64,000 nt of DNA from Novosphingobium sp. Chol11 (GTDB lineage: Bacteria > Pseudomonadota > Alphaproteobacteria > Sphingomonadales > Sphingomonadaceae), in assembly GCA_945906105.1 (NCBI GenBank), contig CAMDQO010000010.1:1-64000 (forward strand). Direction: 5' to 3'. Below the pieces are notes generated by a model that made no database searches, was not told where the DNA came from, and worked only from the letters and a program-made list of their open reading frames with translations. Made by a program: the position numbers and the translations under genes. Positions 51,165-60,593 of the stretch are shown here, in pieces (the stretch's first letter is position 1; the number at the start of each line of letters is the position of its first letter).

Positions 51165-51542
51165 TCAGTCGACGGGCATGATATCGTCTGGCGTAACGCC
51201 GAGCGCAGATGCAACTGCGTTCCACAACGAAACGGTACCCTGACGCGAACCTGATTCGATCTTCGAAATCATCGAATAACCAAAGCCAGATTCTTTGGCT
51301 AGTTCGGCGATAGTCATGCTTCGGTGCTCTCGCCAAACGCGAAGAGCATTTTCCCCATCAAGAATGCGATTAACCATGCTGGCTGGCAGGTATTCCATGC
51401 CATCGTTACGACGCTTTTCTGCATCGAAGGCGGCGGCAATGTCTTCTTTATCCTCAGCAGATTCCAGAAGTCGCTCATAATCTTGAAGCGGCAGGACCGC
51501 CATCTTCTGACCGGCAACTTCCAGCACTTGAACACCCATCAT
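51165..51542 (-). CDS. Xre-type antitoxin (pair 2)
   Basis: 125 residues, paralog of the antitoxin at 49915-50298 with the same layout: VLEVAGQKMAVLPLQDYERLLESAEDKEDIAAAFDAEKRRNDGMEYLPASMVNRILDGENALRVWREHRSM, then helix-turn-helix TIAELAKESGFGYSMISKIESGSRQG. Overlaps the toxin start-to-stop by 4 nt. The stop lies 5 nt before the DUF1697 start, so that gene may share its transcript. Confidence 0.88.
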   Translation of the reverse strand: MMGVQVLEVAGQKMAVLPLQDYERLLESAEDKEDIAAAFDAEKRRNDGMEYLPASMVNRILDGENALRVWREHRSMTIAELAKESGFGYSMISKIESGSRQGTVSLWNAVASALGVTPDDIMPVD

Positions 51543-51802
51543 AGCACCTCATAGGCAGAACCGCGTGGGAGAACCTTATCGATCCAGAGCACATTTTCTT
51601 CGATGCGAAAAATCACACGCCAATCTTGCACTCGAAGCTGAAATTCAGGGCGCCCTTGCAGGCGAATGACATTGGTTCTTTGGCTTTCAGGATCGTTTGC
51701 AAGTTCTTCAACTTTCTGTCGAATTAAATCGCGCTTGTTCAATCGACGCAGCGTCCGAAGCACTTCATCCGAATACCGGATTTCAAGAGCAACTTGTGCC
51801 AT
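51539..51802 (-). CDS. RelE/ParE-family toxin (pair 2)
   Basis: 87 residues: LEIRYSDEVLRTLRRLNKRDLIRQKVEELANDPE and QLRVQDWRVIFRIEENVLWIDKVLPRGSAYEVL, closely matching the toxin at 50295-50561. First gene of pair 2, starting 35 nt after the infB stop. The toxin-first order and coupling to an Xre antitoxin resemble HigBA organisation. The pair duplication probably came by a local copy event or by two independent insertions. Confidence 0.88.
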   Translation of the reverse strand: MAQVALEIRYSDEVLRTLRRLNKRDLIRQKVEELANDPESQRTNVIRLQGRPEFQLRVQDWRVIFRIEENVLWIDKVLPRGSAYEVL

Positions 51803-51837
51803 AGTGTCAATAAAATTTCAAGACAAAATGTCCTCAC

Positions 51838-54402
51838 CTAGCCAACAGTCCGTTCACGCTCTTCAACTTCGAAGGTCTCCAGAACATCACCCGGCTTGAT
51901 GTCGTTGGTATCCTGCAACACCACACCGCATTCGAGGCCAGCGCGCACTTCGGCAACGTCGTCCTTGAAGCGCCGCAGCGATGCGACCACGGTCTTGGTG
52001 ATGATAACATCGTCGCGGGTGATGCGGGCGAAGATGCCCTTCTTGATATAGCCATCGGTGACGAGCAGACCGGCCGCCTTGTCCTTTTTGCCGGCGGGGA
52101 ACACTTCCTTGATCTCGGCGCGGCCAACCACGGTTTCGATCCGTTCTGGGCCCCACTGGCCAGCCATCTCCTTGGCGACGTCTTCGGTCAGGTGGTAGAT
52201 GACATCGAAATACTTCATCCGCACCTTGTGCCGCGCCACCATCTCGCGCGCCTTGGCGTTGGGACGGACATTGAAGCCGACCACCGGAGCGCCAGTAGCG
52301 AAAGCCAGCGATACATCGCTTTCGGTGATCGCACCGACGCCTGCATGCAGCACCTTGACCTTGATATCATCATTCGACAGCCGGTTAAGCGCGTTGACAA
52401 TGGCCTCGGTCGAACCCTGCACATCGGCCTTGATGACGATCGGGTATTCCAGCACCGTCTGCTTGGCGGTGAGCGACGCAAACATATTCTCGATGGTCGT
52501 CGGCGCGGTGGTGGTGCGCTTGGCGGTCGCCTGTTCATGGCGGTATAGCGCCACTTCACGAGCGCGCGCTTCGCTTTCAACGACGGTGAGCGTATCGCCA
52601 GCCATCGGCACGCCGCCTAGTCCCAGCACTTCGACGGGAAGCGATGGCACGGCTTCCTTGATCTGGCGCCCCTTGTCATCGATCATCGCGCGGACGCGGC
52701 CTGACTGGGTGCCGACAACGAGAATGTCGCCGACTTTCAATGTGCCGCGATTGATCAGCACCGTGGCCAGCGGCCCCTTGCCCTTATCAAGCTTGGCCTC
52801 GATCACCGTGGCTTCGGCCGCACGATCAGGATTGGCTTTCAGCTCCATCAGTTCGGCCTGGAGCAGGATCTTCTCGATAAGTTCGTCAAGTCCAGCACCG
52901 GTCTTGGCCGAAACTTCGACATCCTGAACGTCACCCGACATCTGCTCGACGACGACTTCATATTCGAGCAGGCGTTCGCGGATCTTCTGCGGGTTGGCCT
53001 CAGGCTTGTCGCACTTGGTGATCGCCACGATCATCGGCACGCCAGCGGCCTTGGTGTGTTTGATCGCCTCGATAGTCTGCGGCATGATGCCGTCATCAGC
53101 CGCTGCCACCAGAATGACGATATCGGTGACATTGGCACCGCGCATCCGCATTTCGGTGAAGGCTTCGTGGCCCGGAGTATCCAGGAAGGTGACAAGCTCG
53201 CCGCCCTTGGTCTTGATCTGGTAAGCGCCGATATGCTGAGTGATGCCGCCAGCTTCGCCGCGCACCACATCGGTGCCGCGCAGGGCATCAAGCAGGCTGG
53301 TCTTGCCGTGATCGACATGGCCCATGATCGTCACCACCGGAGGACGCGGCTTCAGCGATTCTTCGGGATCAACATCTTCATTGTGATCGATATCAACATC
53401 GCTTTCGCTGACCAACACGATGTTGTGGCCGAAATCTTCGACCAGCAGCTCAGCCGTTTCCTGATCGATGGTATCGCCCATCGCCACTGGCACGCCCATC
53501 TTGAACAGAGCCTTGATCAGATCAGCGCCCTTTTCTGCCATGCGGTTGGCCAGTTCCTGAACGGTGATCGATTCAGGGATGACAACATCGCGAACCTGCT
53601 TTTCGCGCGGCTGGGCATTGCCCGCGTAATGGGCGCGCTTTTCCTTTTCGCGCGCACGCTTGAGCGCCGCAAGGCTGCGGGCACGGGCGCCTTCATCCTC
53701 ATTGAGCGCGCGGGTAACGGTGAGCTTGCCCGATTGGCGGCGAATATCGGCACCGCTTTTATCGCGCGGATGGGCGATCTTCTTGGGCGCAGGTTCGGGG
53801 CGCTTGGGGGCAGCAACCGGGGTGAACCGGCGCGGTGCGGTAGCGGTAGTGCGCGGAGCTTCGGCAGCTGTTTCAGGCTCACCGGCAGCGGGGGCGACAG
53901 CACCTGTCTCGGGCTCTGCAACGGTTTCAGCCACCGGAGCGGCCTTTGCTTCAGCCACGACTTCTGGCTGCGGAGCGGGAACGGGAGTGGGGGCAGGCGC
54001 TTCTTCACCCTTGCCATCGGCGCGGCGGCGATCTCCATCAAGTGCGCGCTGGCGCTCTTCGCCTTCACGGCGATTGGCAGCTTCAAGCGCGTTCTGGCGA
54101 TCTTCCGCAGCTTCGCGAAGCAGGCGAGCCTGCAATTCCTGGCGCGATTCAGCCGAAGGCGGTGTAACCTTGGGCGCGGGCTTGGGTGCCTCAAAAACCG
54201 GCGCGGGTGGCGGGGTCGGCGCAGCAGGAGCAACCGGCGGAGCCTCACCAGGCTTGCCGATCAGCTTGCGGCGCTTCACCTCGACCACCACCTTGTTGGT
54301 GCGGCCGTGGCTAAAGGTCTGCTTGACCTCACCCGCCTGAACCGATGTCTTCAAGCCCAGCGGCTTGCGGCCCAGTGTCGGTTTGTCAGTGCTATCGGTC
54401 AT
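51838..54402 (-). CDS. infB: Translation initiation factor IF-2
   Basis: 854 residues from the ATG at 54402. The N-terminal IF2-associated region ([36 protein letters not shown]) is typical of alphaproteobacteria and is followed by a long Pro/Ala/Glu-rich linker. The GTPase domain has [17 protein letters not shown] and TKCDKP. The C-terminal domains bind fMet-tRNA. Frame is open further upstream to 54570, but that overlaps ylxR. Essential; delivers initiator tRNA. Confidence 0.97.
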   Translation of the reverse strand: MTDSTDKPTLGRKPLGLKTSVQAGEVKQTFSHGRTNKVVVEVKRRKLIGKPGEAPPVAPAAPTPPPAPVFEAPKPAPKVTPPSAESRQELQARLLREAAEDRQNALEAANRREGEERQRALDGDRRRADGKGEEAPAPTPVPAPQPEVVAEAKAAPVAETVAEPETGAVAPAAGEPETAAEAPRTTATAPRRFTPVAAPKRPEPAPKKIAHPRDKSGADIRRQSGKLTVTRALNEDEGARARSLAALKRAREKEKRAHYAGNAQPREKQVRDVVIPESITVQELANRMAEKGADLIKALFKMGVPVAMGDTIDQETAELLVEDFGHNIVLVSESDVDIDHNEDVDPEESLKPRPPVVTIMGHVDHGKTSLLDALRGTDVVRGEAGGITQHIGAYQIKTKGGELVTFLDTPGHEAFTEMRMRGANVTDIVILVAAADDGIMPQTIEAIKHTKAAGVPMIVAITKCDKPEANPQKIRERLLEYEVVVEQMSGDVQDVEVSAKTGAGLDELIEKILLQAELMELKANPDRAAEATVIEAKLDKGKGPLATVLINRGTLKVGDILVVGTQSGRVRAMIDDKGRQIKEAVPSLPVEVLGLGGVPMAGDTLTVVESEARAREVALYRHEQATAKRTTTAPTTIENMFASLTAKQTVLEYPIVIKADVQGSTEAIVNALNRLSNDDIKVKVLHAGVGAITESDVSLAFATGAPVVGFNVRPNAKAREMVARHKVRMKYFDVIYHLTEDVAKEMAGQWGPERIETVVGRAEIKEVFPAGKKDKAAGLLVTDGYIKKGIFARITRDDVIITKTVVASLRRFKDDVAEVRAGLECGVVLQDTNDIKPGDVLETFEVEERERTVG

Positions 54403-54424
54403 TTTCGTTATACGCCCTTCAATC

Positions 54425-55219
54425 TCAATTCGTCGTCGCAGCCAAAGGCGCAGCAGAATCTGCCGCTCCTTCGCCGCTCTCAATCTCGTTCGTTTCGGCC
54501 CCGTCCGGCATTGCTGCTTCCGGCATTGCTGTGCCATGGAAATGCAGCAAGCGCTGAAGCGAGGCATCAATTCTTTGCGCTGACGCGGAATCGGTCAGCG
54601 CCAGATGCACGACGTTGTCGCGGCCCAATGCCACAGACAGAGCCGCGCGGTCCAGTGGCAAGGTAATGCCCTGCTGGCCGCTGCCTATGGCATCTTCGCC
54701 CACTCGCCATGCCTGATCGAGTTTGCGTGAGCCATCTGTGCCAGCGTCAACAGCATGGGCCAGCCAATGCACTTTGCCGCCCCGCGCATTCTCGGCAATG
54801 CGATCAGATCCGGTGAGCAGCTTGCCGCTGCGCATCTCAAGCCCGAGCCGATCTGTGAAGTTGCGCGTGAGTGCGGCTTCGATCTGGTCCGGCAGGTCTG
54901 ATGGGATGCTAAGTGCGACCCCCTTGAAGGCCCGCGCCAGCGCGCCTTTCAGCTTGCCCTTCACCAGCGCCGTTTCCAGTTCTGCGCGAGAAACGCCGAT
55001 CCATGCCCCCCGCCCCGGCGCGCGCGCCAGAACATCGGGAAGCACTACTCCATCTGGTGAAATCGCCAGACGCAGCAGCACCGCGCGCGTATCATGCTCA
55101 CCGGAAAGGATACATTTCCTTTCCGGCTCAGACGCGGAGGCCCGTACCGGCGCGGGCTTGCGCGCCGGTTGACCATCAGAGATGACGGACTCTAGCGGTT
55201 CATTGTGAGGAATCCGCAT
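54425..55219 (-). CDS. YlxR (DUF448) fused to an L7Ae-like domain
   Basis: 264 residues. The YlxR domain (about 33-115) shows ERKCILSGEHDTRAVLLRLAISPDGVVLPDVLARAPGRGAWIGVSRAELETAL. A second domain (about 140-230) resembles L7Ae-type RNA-binding proteins. The acidic tail is Ala/Glu-rich. This fusion is common in alphaproteobacteria between nusA and infB. Start overlaps the nusA stop by 20 nt; the annotated GGAAT-region ATG at 55219 keeps the conserved N-terminal part. Confidence 0.9.
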   Translation of the reverse strand: MRIPHNEPLESVISDGQPARKPAPVRASASEPERKCILSGEHDTRAVLLRLAISPDGVVLPDVLARAPGRGAWIGVSRAELETALVKGKLKGALARAFKGVALSIPSDLPDQIEAALTRNFTDRLGLEMRSGKLLTGSDRIAENARGGKVHWLAHAVDAGTDGSRKLDQAWRVGEDAIGSGQQGITLPLDRAALSVALGRDNVVHLALTDSASAQRIDASLQRLLHFHGTAMPEAAMPDGAETNEIESGEGAADSAAPLAATTN

Positions 55220-56867
55220 TGGCGGCCTCCTCAGCTACTGGCTCATCTTCGAGCCCCGGCGCGGATGCGCCATCTTCATCTTCGTCTTCAAACCAATGCG
55301 CCCGTGCGGCCATGATGATTTCGTTGCCCTGCTCTTCGTTCAGGCCAAATTCGCCAAGCACACCGCCCTTATCTTCTTCGCGGTTTTTCTCACGGCGCGG
55401 TGGGGCGGCGCCATCACGGCGGCGCTGCTCGACGCGCTTCTTGGCGATGAGCTCGTCGGTGGCGAGATCGGCCAGATCGTCGAGCGTCTTGATCCCGCCC
55501 TTGCCCAGTACAACGAGCATCTGCTCGGTCAGATGCGGAATTTCGGCCAGCGCATCTTCCACGCCCAGTTCGCGGCGTTCCTTACGGCAGGCTTCTTCGC
55601 GGCGCTCAAGCGCTTCGACAGCACGGCTTTGCAGCTCTTCGCCCAGCTCGTCATCGAAGCCTTCGATATTGGCCAGCTCGGAAATGTCGATATAGGCGAC
55701 TTCTTCCAGCTCGGTGAAGCCTTCGGCCACCAGCAGCTGTGACAGAGTTTCATCAACGTCGAGCTCTTCCTCGAACATCTTGGAGCGTTCAGCAAATTCA
55801 CGCTGGCGCTTCTCGCTCGATTCGGCCTCGGTCAGGATGTCGATGGCTGAATTGGTGAGCTGGCTGGCAAGCCGCACGTTCTGGCCGCGACGACCGATGG
55901 CAAGGCTGAGCTGATCGTCAGGCACCACCACTTCAATGCGGCTTTCGTCCTCATCGATCACCACACGGCTGACGGTGGCGGGCTGAAGTGCGTTGACCAC
56001 GAAAGTCGCGGTGTCTTCGCTCCACGGGATGATGTCGATCTTCTCGCCCTGCATTTCCTGCACAACGGCCTGAACGCGGCTGCCCTTCATGCCGACGCAG
56101 GCGCCGACCGGATCGATGCTCGAATCGCGGCTGATCACGCCGATCTTGGCACGGCTGCCCGGATCACGGGCGGCGGCCATGATGGTGATGATGCCGTCAT
56201 AGATTTCGGGCACTTCCTGCGCGAACAGCTTTTTCATGAATTCGGGATGCGCGCGGGACAGGAAAATCTGCGGGCCGCGATTGTTGCGCTCAACCTTGAG
56301 GATCAGCGCGCGAACGCGCTCACCCACGCGGGCAACTTCGCGCGGGATCTGCTGATCGCGGCGGATAACGCCCTCGGCGCGGCCGAGGTTGACGATGACA
56401 TGGCCGAATTCGACCGACTTGATCACGCCGGTGATCACTTCACCCGCACGGTCCTTGAATTCTTCAAACTGACGCTCACGCTCAGCATCGCGGACCTTCT
56501 GGAAGATCACCTGCTTGGCGGACTGCGCGTCAATACGTCCGAGATCGACCGGCGGCAGCGGATCGACGATGAAGTCGCCCAGCTTGGCATTGGCATCAAG
56601 CTTCTGCGCGGCTTTCAGATCGACCTGCTTGAAGTAATCTTCGACTTCCTCAACCACCTCAACCACGCGCCACAGGCGCAGATCGCCGGTGCGTGGATCA
56701 AGCTTGGCGCGAATGTCGTTTTCGGCACCGTAACGGTTACGCGCCGACTTTTGAATCGCCTCTTCCATCGCCTCGATGACGATCGATTTGTCGATCATCT
56801 TCTCGGTCGCCACCGATGTCGCGATTGCGAGCAGTTCGGCGCGGTTTGCGGAAATCGCACTGGCCAT
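55200..56867 (-). CDS. nusA: Transcription termination/antitermination protein NusA
   Basis: 555 residues: N-terminal RNAP-binding domain (MASAISANRAELLAIATSVATEKMIDKSIVIEAMEEAIQKSARNRYG), S1 domain (ITGVIKSVEFGHVIVNLGRAEGVIRRDQQIPRE), KH1/KH2 (VGACVGMKGSRVQAVVQEMQGEKIDII and DDQLSLAIGRRGQNVRLASQLT), and C-terminal helix-hairpin repeats. A charged extension rich in RRR and EE ends the protein. Follows rimP by 4 nt. Confidence 0.97.
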   Translation of the reverse strand: MASAISANRAELLAIATSVATEKMIDKSIVIEAMEEAIQKSARNRYGAENDIRAKLDPRTGDLRLWRVVEVVEEVEDYFKQVDLKAAQKLDANAKLGDFIVDPLPPVDLGRIDAQSAKQVIFQKVRDAERERQFEEFKDRAGEVITGVIKSVEFGHVIVNLGRAEGVIRRDQQIPREVARVGERVRALILKVERNNRGPQIFLSRAHPEFMKKLFAQEVPEIYDGIITIMAAARDPGSRAKIGVISRDSSIDPVGACVGMKGSRVQAVVQEMQGEKIDIIPWSEDTATFVVNALQPATVSRVVIDEDESRIEVVVPDDQLSLAIGRRGQNVRLASQLTNSAIDILTEAESSEKRQREFAERSKMFEEELDVDETLSQLLVAEGFTELEEVAYIDISELANIEGFDDELGEELQSRAVEALERREEACRKERRELGVEDALAEIPHLTEQMLVVLGKGGIKTLDDLADLATDELIAKKRVEQRRRDGAAPPRREKNREEDKGGVLGEFGLNEEQGNEIIMAARAHWFEDEDEDGASAPGLEDEPVAEEAANADSSQ

Positions 56868-56871
56868 GGGA

Positions 56872-57462
56872 TCAGTCTTCCTGTTCTTCGAGTACTACAT
56901 CGTCAGCGTCGCCAAACACCTCTTCGTCGACTCCGGAGGTGTCGATTGGGCGCGTGACGGCAATCAGCCGGTCGGTCAAGACCAGCTTGGCGGAATGGAT
57001 ATCGGCAAGGGTGAATTCCACCCGGCCGGATTTGCGATCATCGAGTGAAACGGTGTCACCCTCAATGCCAACAAGATCGCCCTGAACGGTCTTGCGATTA
57101 CCATCAACCGGGCTGAGCAGCATCACCCGCACCTCATGCCCCGCCCATTTGACGAAGTCCTTGGGGCGAGTCAGCGGGCGGTCAATTCCGGGCGAGCTGA
57201 CTTCGAGGCGGTAGGTGCCTTCGATCAGATCTTCACCGGCCTGTTCAAGTTCATCGATACGATCAGAAATGCGGCGCGAAAGCGCGGCGCAATCCTCGAT
57301 CACCAGCTGGCCGGTATCGGGGCGTTCGGCCATGATCTGCAACGCGCGCTCATCGCCGTCACCCGCTTCGCTCTTGCCGAAGATCTTGACGCGCACGAGA
57401 TCGAAGCCGAGCGCCTTGGCCTCTGGTTCGATAACTTCGGTAATGCGCGCAATATCCGCCAT
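56872..57462 (-). CDS. rimP: Ribosome maturation factor RimP
   Basis: 196 residues from the ATG at 57462, which has GGAG 7 nt upstream; the longer frame at 57492 has no ribosome site. RimP motifs: ALGFDLVRVKIFGKSEAGDGDERALQIMAERPDTGQLVIEDCAALSRRISDRID, then YRLEVSSPGIDRPLTRPKDFVKWAGHEV. Helps early 30S assembly. First gene of the nusA operon. Acidic C-terminal tail (DDVVLEEQED). Confidence 0.95.
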   Translation of the reverse strand: MADIARITEVIEPEAKALGFDLVRVKIFGKSEAGDGDERALQIMAERPDTGQLVIEDCAALSRRISDRIDELEQAGEDLIEGTYRLEVSSPGIDRPLTRPKDFVKWAGHEVRVMLLSPVDGNRKTVQGDLVGIEGDTVSLDDRKSGRVEFTLADIHSAKLVLTDRLIAVTRPIDTSGVDEEVFGDADDVVLEEQED

Positions 57463-57586
57463 ATCTGCTCCGTTGCCCGCATGTTGTGACAACGAAGTGT
57501 CGCGCCAGCCCCTTGCGGCGCCAGCCCAAACGTTGCTTCACAATGTCGGGATGAGCGGCAGATAGGCGCGATTTATGCGAAATGCA

Positions 57587-57619
57587 AGCGCGGTGCACTG
57601 CCCGGCAAACCACCGCGCT
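57587..57619 (-). terminator. Inverted repeat upstream of rimP
   Basis: Perfect 9-bp arms AGCGCGGTG and CACCGCGCT separated by 15 nt, between the small membrane gene and rimP. No U-run follows in either direction, so a terminator role is uncertain. It may be a regulatory stem-loop. Confidence 0.35.
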
Positions 57620-57631
57620 AATTAATCATGA

Positions 57632-57958
57632 TTACTGCTCGTTGGCCTTCTTCAGCGCCGCATCGGCGCTCTTCCAGCTATCGGTAGTCTTTTCTTGCAG
57701 AGCGCCAGCACTTACGCCGCCGCCAAGATCAACCCCGGCATAATCTTTGGCAGCCCCTTTGACGACGCCAAATGCCTTTGAAGCCATCGACTTCTTGGAT
57801 GAAGACGAACCCTCGGCAACCTGCGGCGCGGTGCCCGCTGACCACGGATTGCTAGGCTGCGGTGTTTCTTTTTCACCGCCGAAGAAAATGAAGCCCGCTG
57901 CGCCGACCGCAACAACTAGCACTTTGTGGCGAACCACCCACTGTGCAAACCTGAACAT
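57632..57958 (-). CDS. Small membrane-anchored protein of unknown function
   Basis: 108 residues. N-terminal hydrophobic segment (about 11-26, KVLVVAVGAAGFIFFGG) that could be a signal anchor. A Pro/Ser-rich linker and a Gly/Ala/Lys-rich helical tail (SKAFGVVKGAAKDYAGVDLGGGVSAGALQ, then SWKSADAALKKANEQ) follow. No recognisable family. It lies between pspF and rimP on the same strand. Confidence 0.6.
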   Translation of the reverse strand: MFRFAQWVVRHKVLVVAVGAAGFIFFGGEKETPQPSNPWSAGTAPQVAEGSSSSKKSMASKAFGVVKGAAKDYAGVDLGGGVSAGALQEKTTDSWKSADAALKKANEQ

Positions 57959-58015
57959 ACCCCTGCCTCCCCCTTAAAGGAGACACCTTGGTAATTACAC
58001 TAGGTTACAAGGCTG

Positions 58016-59068
58016 TTAACTTGGTGACGATTCCTTGAGGCCATGCTTTTTCATGCAATGGCGCAACTGATCGTAAGTCAGGCCAAGTGCTTTGGCGGTC
58101 TGCCGCTGGTTGTAGCGGTGCTTGGCCAGATGATGCTCAAGGATGCCGCGTTCATGCGCATCGACCGCTGTGCGCAGATCTGAAACAGTATCGTGATTAA
58201 GCGAAGTGGGGCGCGATTGAACAGCAGGTTCAGCCCTGTTCGCCCCCATGTTCACCAGATTTCCAACCTCACGATGCGCGGGCGCAACCGGTTTCCACGG
58301 ACTGTCGAACGGATCGAAGACGATGTGCGCAATTGGATGCCCCGGATCATCCCAGCGATAAACCGCGCGTTCGATAACATTGCGCAGTTCGCGGACATTG
58401 CCCGGCCAGTTGTGTTCCTCCAGCGCCCTCTGCGCATGATCGCCAAAACCGGGCCACTGCTCCCATTCCAGCTCTGTAGCCATACGGCGGCCGAAGTATT
58501 CAGCAAGGACGAAAATATCCCCTTCTCGCGCCCGCAGCGGCGGCAAGGTGATGACTTCGAAAGACAGGCGATCGAGCAGATCGGCGCGAAACAGGCCTTC
58601 ATCGGCAAGCCGGGGCAAGTCCTCATTGGTGGCAGCGACGATGCGCACATCGACCTGAATCGGGCGCGATGATCCGATGCGCGTGATCTCGCCATATTCC
58701 ACCGCGCGCAGCAGGCGTTCCTGCGCGCCCATCGACAGAGTCGCCAGTTCGTCGAGAAATAACGTGCCTTTGTCGGCTTCTTCAAACCTGCCCTCGCGCG
58801 CTCTGGTAGCCCCGGTGAATGCCCCTTGCTCATGCCCGAACAGTTCCGCCTCGATCAGCGTTTCCGGCAAGGCCGCGCAGTTGAGCGTGACCAGCGGTTC
58901 ACCCCAGCGCGGGGACAAGCGGTGAAGCCGCTCGGCAATCAGTTCTTTGCCGGTGCCGCGCTCACCAATCACCAGCACCGGACGGCGCATCGGCGCGGCG
59001 CGGCTGGCACGCTCCACCGCATCAAGGAAGGCACCCGACTGGCCGATGAATTGCACGTCACGATCCAT
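58016..59068 (-). CDS. pspF: Sigma54 activator PspF
   Basis: 350 residues from the ATG at 59068. AAA+ enhancer-binding protein without an N-terminal receiver: Walker A GERGTGKE near 37, GAFTGA sigma54-contact loop (EQGAFTGATRAREG), Walker B GTLFLDELATLS, and a C-terminal Fis-type helix-turn-helix (NQRQTAKALGLTYDQLRHCMKKHGL). It is divergent from the psp genes and should activate their sigma54 promoter; PspA usually inhibits it by direct binding. Confidence 0.93.
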   Translation of the reverse strand: MDRDVQFIGQSGAFLDAVERASRAAPMRRPVLVIGERGTGKELIAERLHRLSPRWGEPLVTLNCAALPETLIEAELFGHEQGAFTGATRAREGRFEEADKGTLFLDELATLSMGAQERLLRAVEYGEITRIGSSRPIQVDVRIVAATNEDLPRLADEGLFRADLLDRLSFEVITLPPLRAREGDIFVLAEYFGRRMATELEWEQWPGFGDHAQRALEEHNWPGNVRELRNVIERAVYRWDDPGHPIAHIVFDPFDSPWKPVAPAHREVGNLVNMGANRAEPAVQSRPTSLNHDTVSDLRTAVDAHERGILEHHLAKHRYNQRQTAKALGLTYDQLRHCMKKHGLKESSPS

Positions 59069-59168
59069 GCCCAATTGTTAGCAGAATTTCCCAACATCAC
59101 GCAAGATGCACGACAAGTCGTTTGTCGATTTGCTTCATATTCGGCAGATTTTCGCCATTCGCGCAAAT

Positions 59169-59184
59169 TGGCACACGCTTTGCA
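59169..59184 (+). promoter_or_regulatory. Sigma54 (-24/-12) promoter of the psp operon
   Basis: TGGCAC-N5-TTGCA matches the sigma54 consensus exactly, 45 nt before the first gene of the operon. It lies in the pspF-psp divergent gap. PspF should bind upstream in 59069-59168. Confidence 0.9.
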
Positions 59185-59229
59185 AATACTCTGACAAGCC
59201 CGTCATCTGGCAGCCAATGGAGTTTCACA

Positions 59230-59403
59230 ATGTCCCAGCCCAGCCTTGATCAGCTCAGCAGCCGTCGTTCAAGCAAGCTTGACCGCGCCACATTCGCCAG
59301 CGTCACTGCCATGGTGACAATGTGTGTTTTCGTACTTGCCCAGCAGTTGCACACCGCCCCCCTGTTTGCAGCAGCTGGCAGCGTTGGAGCCAGCTTCGTA
59401 TGA
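59230..59403 (+). CDS. Small membrane protein opening the psp operon
   Basis: 57 residues from the ATG at 59230. A polar N-terminus with basic patch (SRRSSKLDRATF) precedes one hydrophobic segment (SVTAMVTMCVFVLAQQ), then an Ala/Gly-rich tail that is also hydrophobic. No family recognised. It is the first gene after the sigma54 promoter. Its stop overlaps an ATG in the frame of pspA (ATGA), so translation could run on into a longer PspA. Confidence 0.7.
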   Translation: MSQPSLDQLSSRRSSKLDRATFASVTAMVTMCVFVLAQQLHTAPLFAAAGSVGASFV

Positions 59404-59594
59404 GCGGCTTTGACCCCCTTGGGCCGGAAACTCCGGACACCCCCGCAGAAGGCACTCAGTCCCGCCGCTCTGCCGGAGTTCCGGCCCATCCCCTGCGTTC
59501 AGCGCAATTCCGTTCCAACCGTATTGATGAAGAGCTAGAACGTATGCGCAGGTCCCCCGAACCAACCCGGTCCTATTCCAGCGGAGCATCCTTC

Positions 59595-60281
59595 ATGGGT
59601 ATTTTTTCCCGCACGCGTGACATCATCGCGGCCAATTTCAACGATCTGCTCGACAAGGCGGACGATCCAGCAAAGATGATCCGCATGATCATCCTCGAAA
59701 TGGAGGAAACACTGGTTGAAGTTCGCGCCAGCGCCGCGCGCACCATTGCCGATCAGAAGGAAATGCATCGCCACACCAGAAAGCTTGACCAGCTTCAGGC
59801 AGACTGGGCTGAAAAGGCACAGCTGGCGCTCAGCAAGGACCGAGAAGACCTCGCCCGCGCCGCTCTGGTTGAAAAGAAGAAGGCTGGCGACATGGGCGAT
59901 CAGCTCAAGGAAGAGATCAAGGTGCTCGATGATGCCTTGCGCGCCTATGAGCTGGATATCGACAAATTGCAGACCCGTCTGCGCGAAGCCCGCACCCGTC
60001 AGGGCGCCATAGCCGCCCGTCTGGAAAGCGCCGAGAACCGCGTCAAACTGCGCACCCTGCTCGCCAGTGAGCGCGTGGACGAAGCCATGTCGCGCTTTGA
60101 CCAGCTCGAACGCCGCGTCGATTACGCCGAAGGCCGCGCCGATGCGCTGAGCCTGGCTGAGACCACAAAACCAAGCCTCGCCGATGAAATTGCCGCGCTC
60201 GCCGGGGCAGACAAGATCGACGAGGAACTGGAAGCAATGAAAGCCGCGCTCGGTTCGTCCAACACCGACAAGGAGGTCTGA
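59595..60281 (+). CDS. pspA: Phage shock protein A
   Basis: 228 residues, as expected for PspA, starting MGIFSRTRDIIAANFNDLLDKADDPAKMIRMIILEMEETLVEVR with GGAG 8 nt upstream. It forms long coiled-coil helices that coat the inner membrane and also inhibits PspF. The same frame is open back to an ATG at 59400, which would add 65 residues of Pro/Arg/Ser-rich sequence. I use the standard start and mention the longer form. Confidence 0.94.
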   Translation: MGIFSRTRDIIAANFNDLLDKADDPAKMIRMIILEMEETLVEVRASAARTIADQKEMHRHTRKLDQLQADWAEKAQLALSKDREDLARAALVEKKKAGDMGDQLKEEIKVLDDALRAYELDIDKLQTRLREARTRQGAIAARLESAENRVKLRTLLASERVDEAMSRFDQLERRVDYAEGRADALSLAETTKPSLADEIAALAGADKIDEELEAMKAALGSSNTDKEV

Positions 60282-60284
60282 GCC

Positions 60285-60593
60285 ATGGAAGAAGTGATCC
60301 TTGCCCTGGTGATTATTGGCGGGCTGTTCGTCGCGCTGCCTTGGATCATCTTTCACTACATCACGAAGTGGAAAACCGCCTCAACGCTGACATCAGGTGA
60401 CGAAGCCTTGCTTGATGAACTTTACCAGGTCGCCAAGCGGCTCGATGATCGCATGGACACGGTCGAGCGGCTGGTCGCCGCCGACAATCCCGATTTCCGC
60501 CCCGCTCGCATCGTCCATGATCGCGAAGCCGACAATCAGCAACTGGCCGAGCTTGAAACCCTGCTTGGCAAGAATGAAAGGACTGCCCGGTGA
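60285..60593 (+). CDS. pspB: Phage shock protein B
   Basis: 102 residues. One membrane helix (about 3-23), then a coiled coil with LYQVAKRLDDRMDTVERLVAADNPDFR, which is the PspB hallmark. It extends the usual PspB by about 25 residues. With PspC it senses inner-membrane stress and sequesters PspA from PspF. 3 nt after pspA. Confidence 0.92.
   Translation: MEEVILALVIIGGLFVALPWIIFHYITKWKTASTLTSGDEALLDELYQVAKRLDDRMDTVERLVAADNPDFRPARIVHDREADNQQLAELETLLGKNERTAR

Noticed and set aside
53056-54666. 536-codon plus-strand open frame
   Set aside because: Antisense to infB; no recognisable domain.
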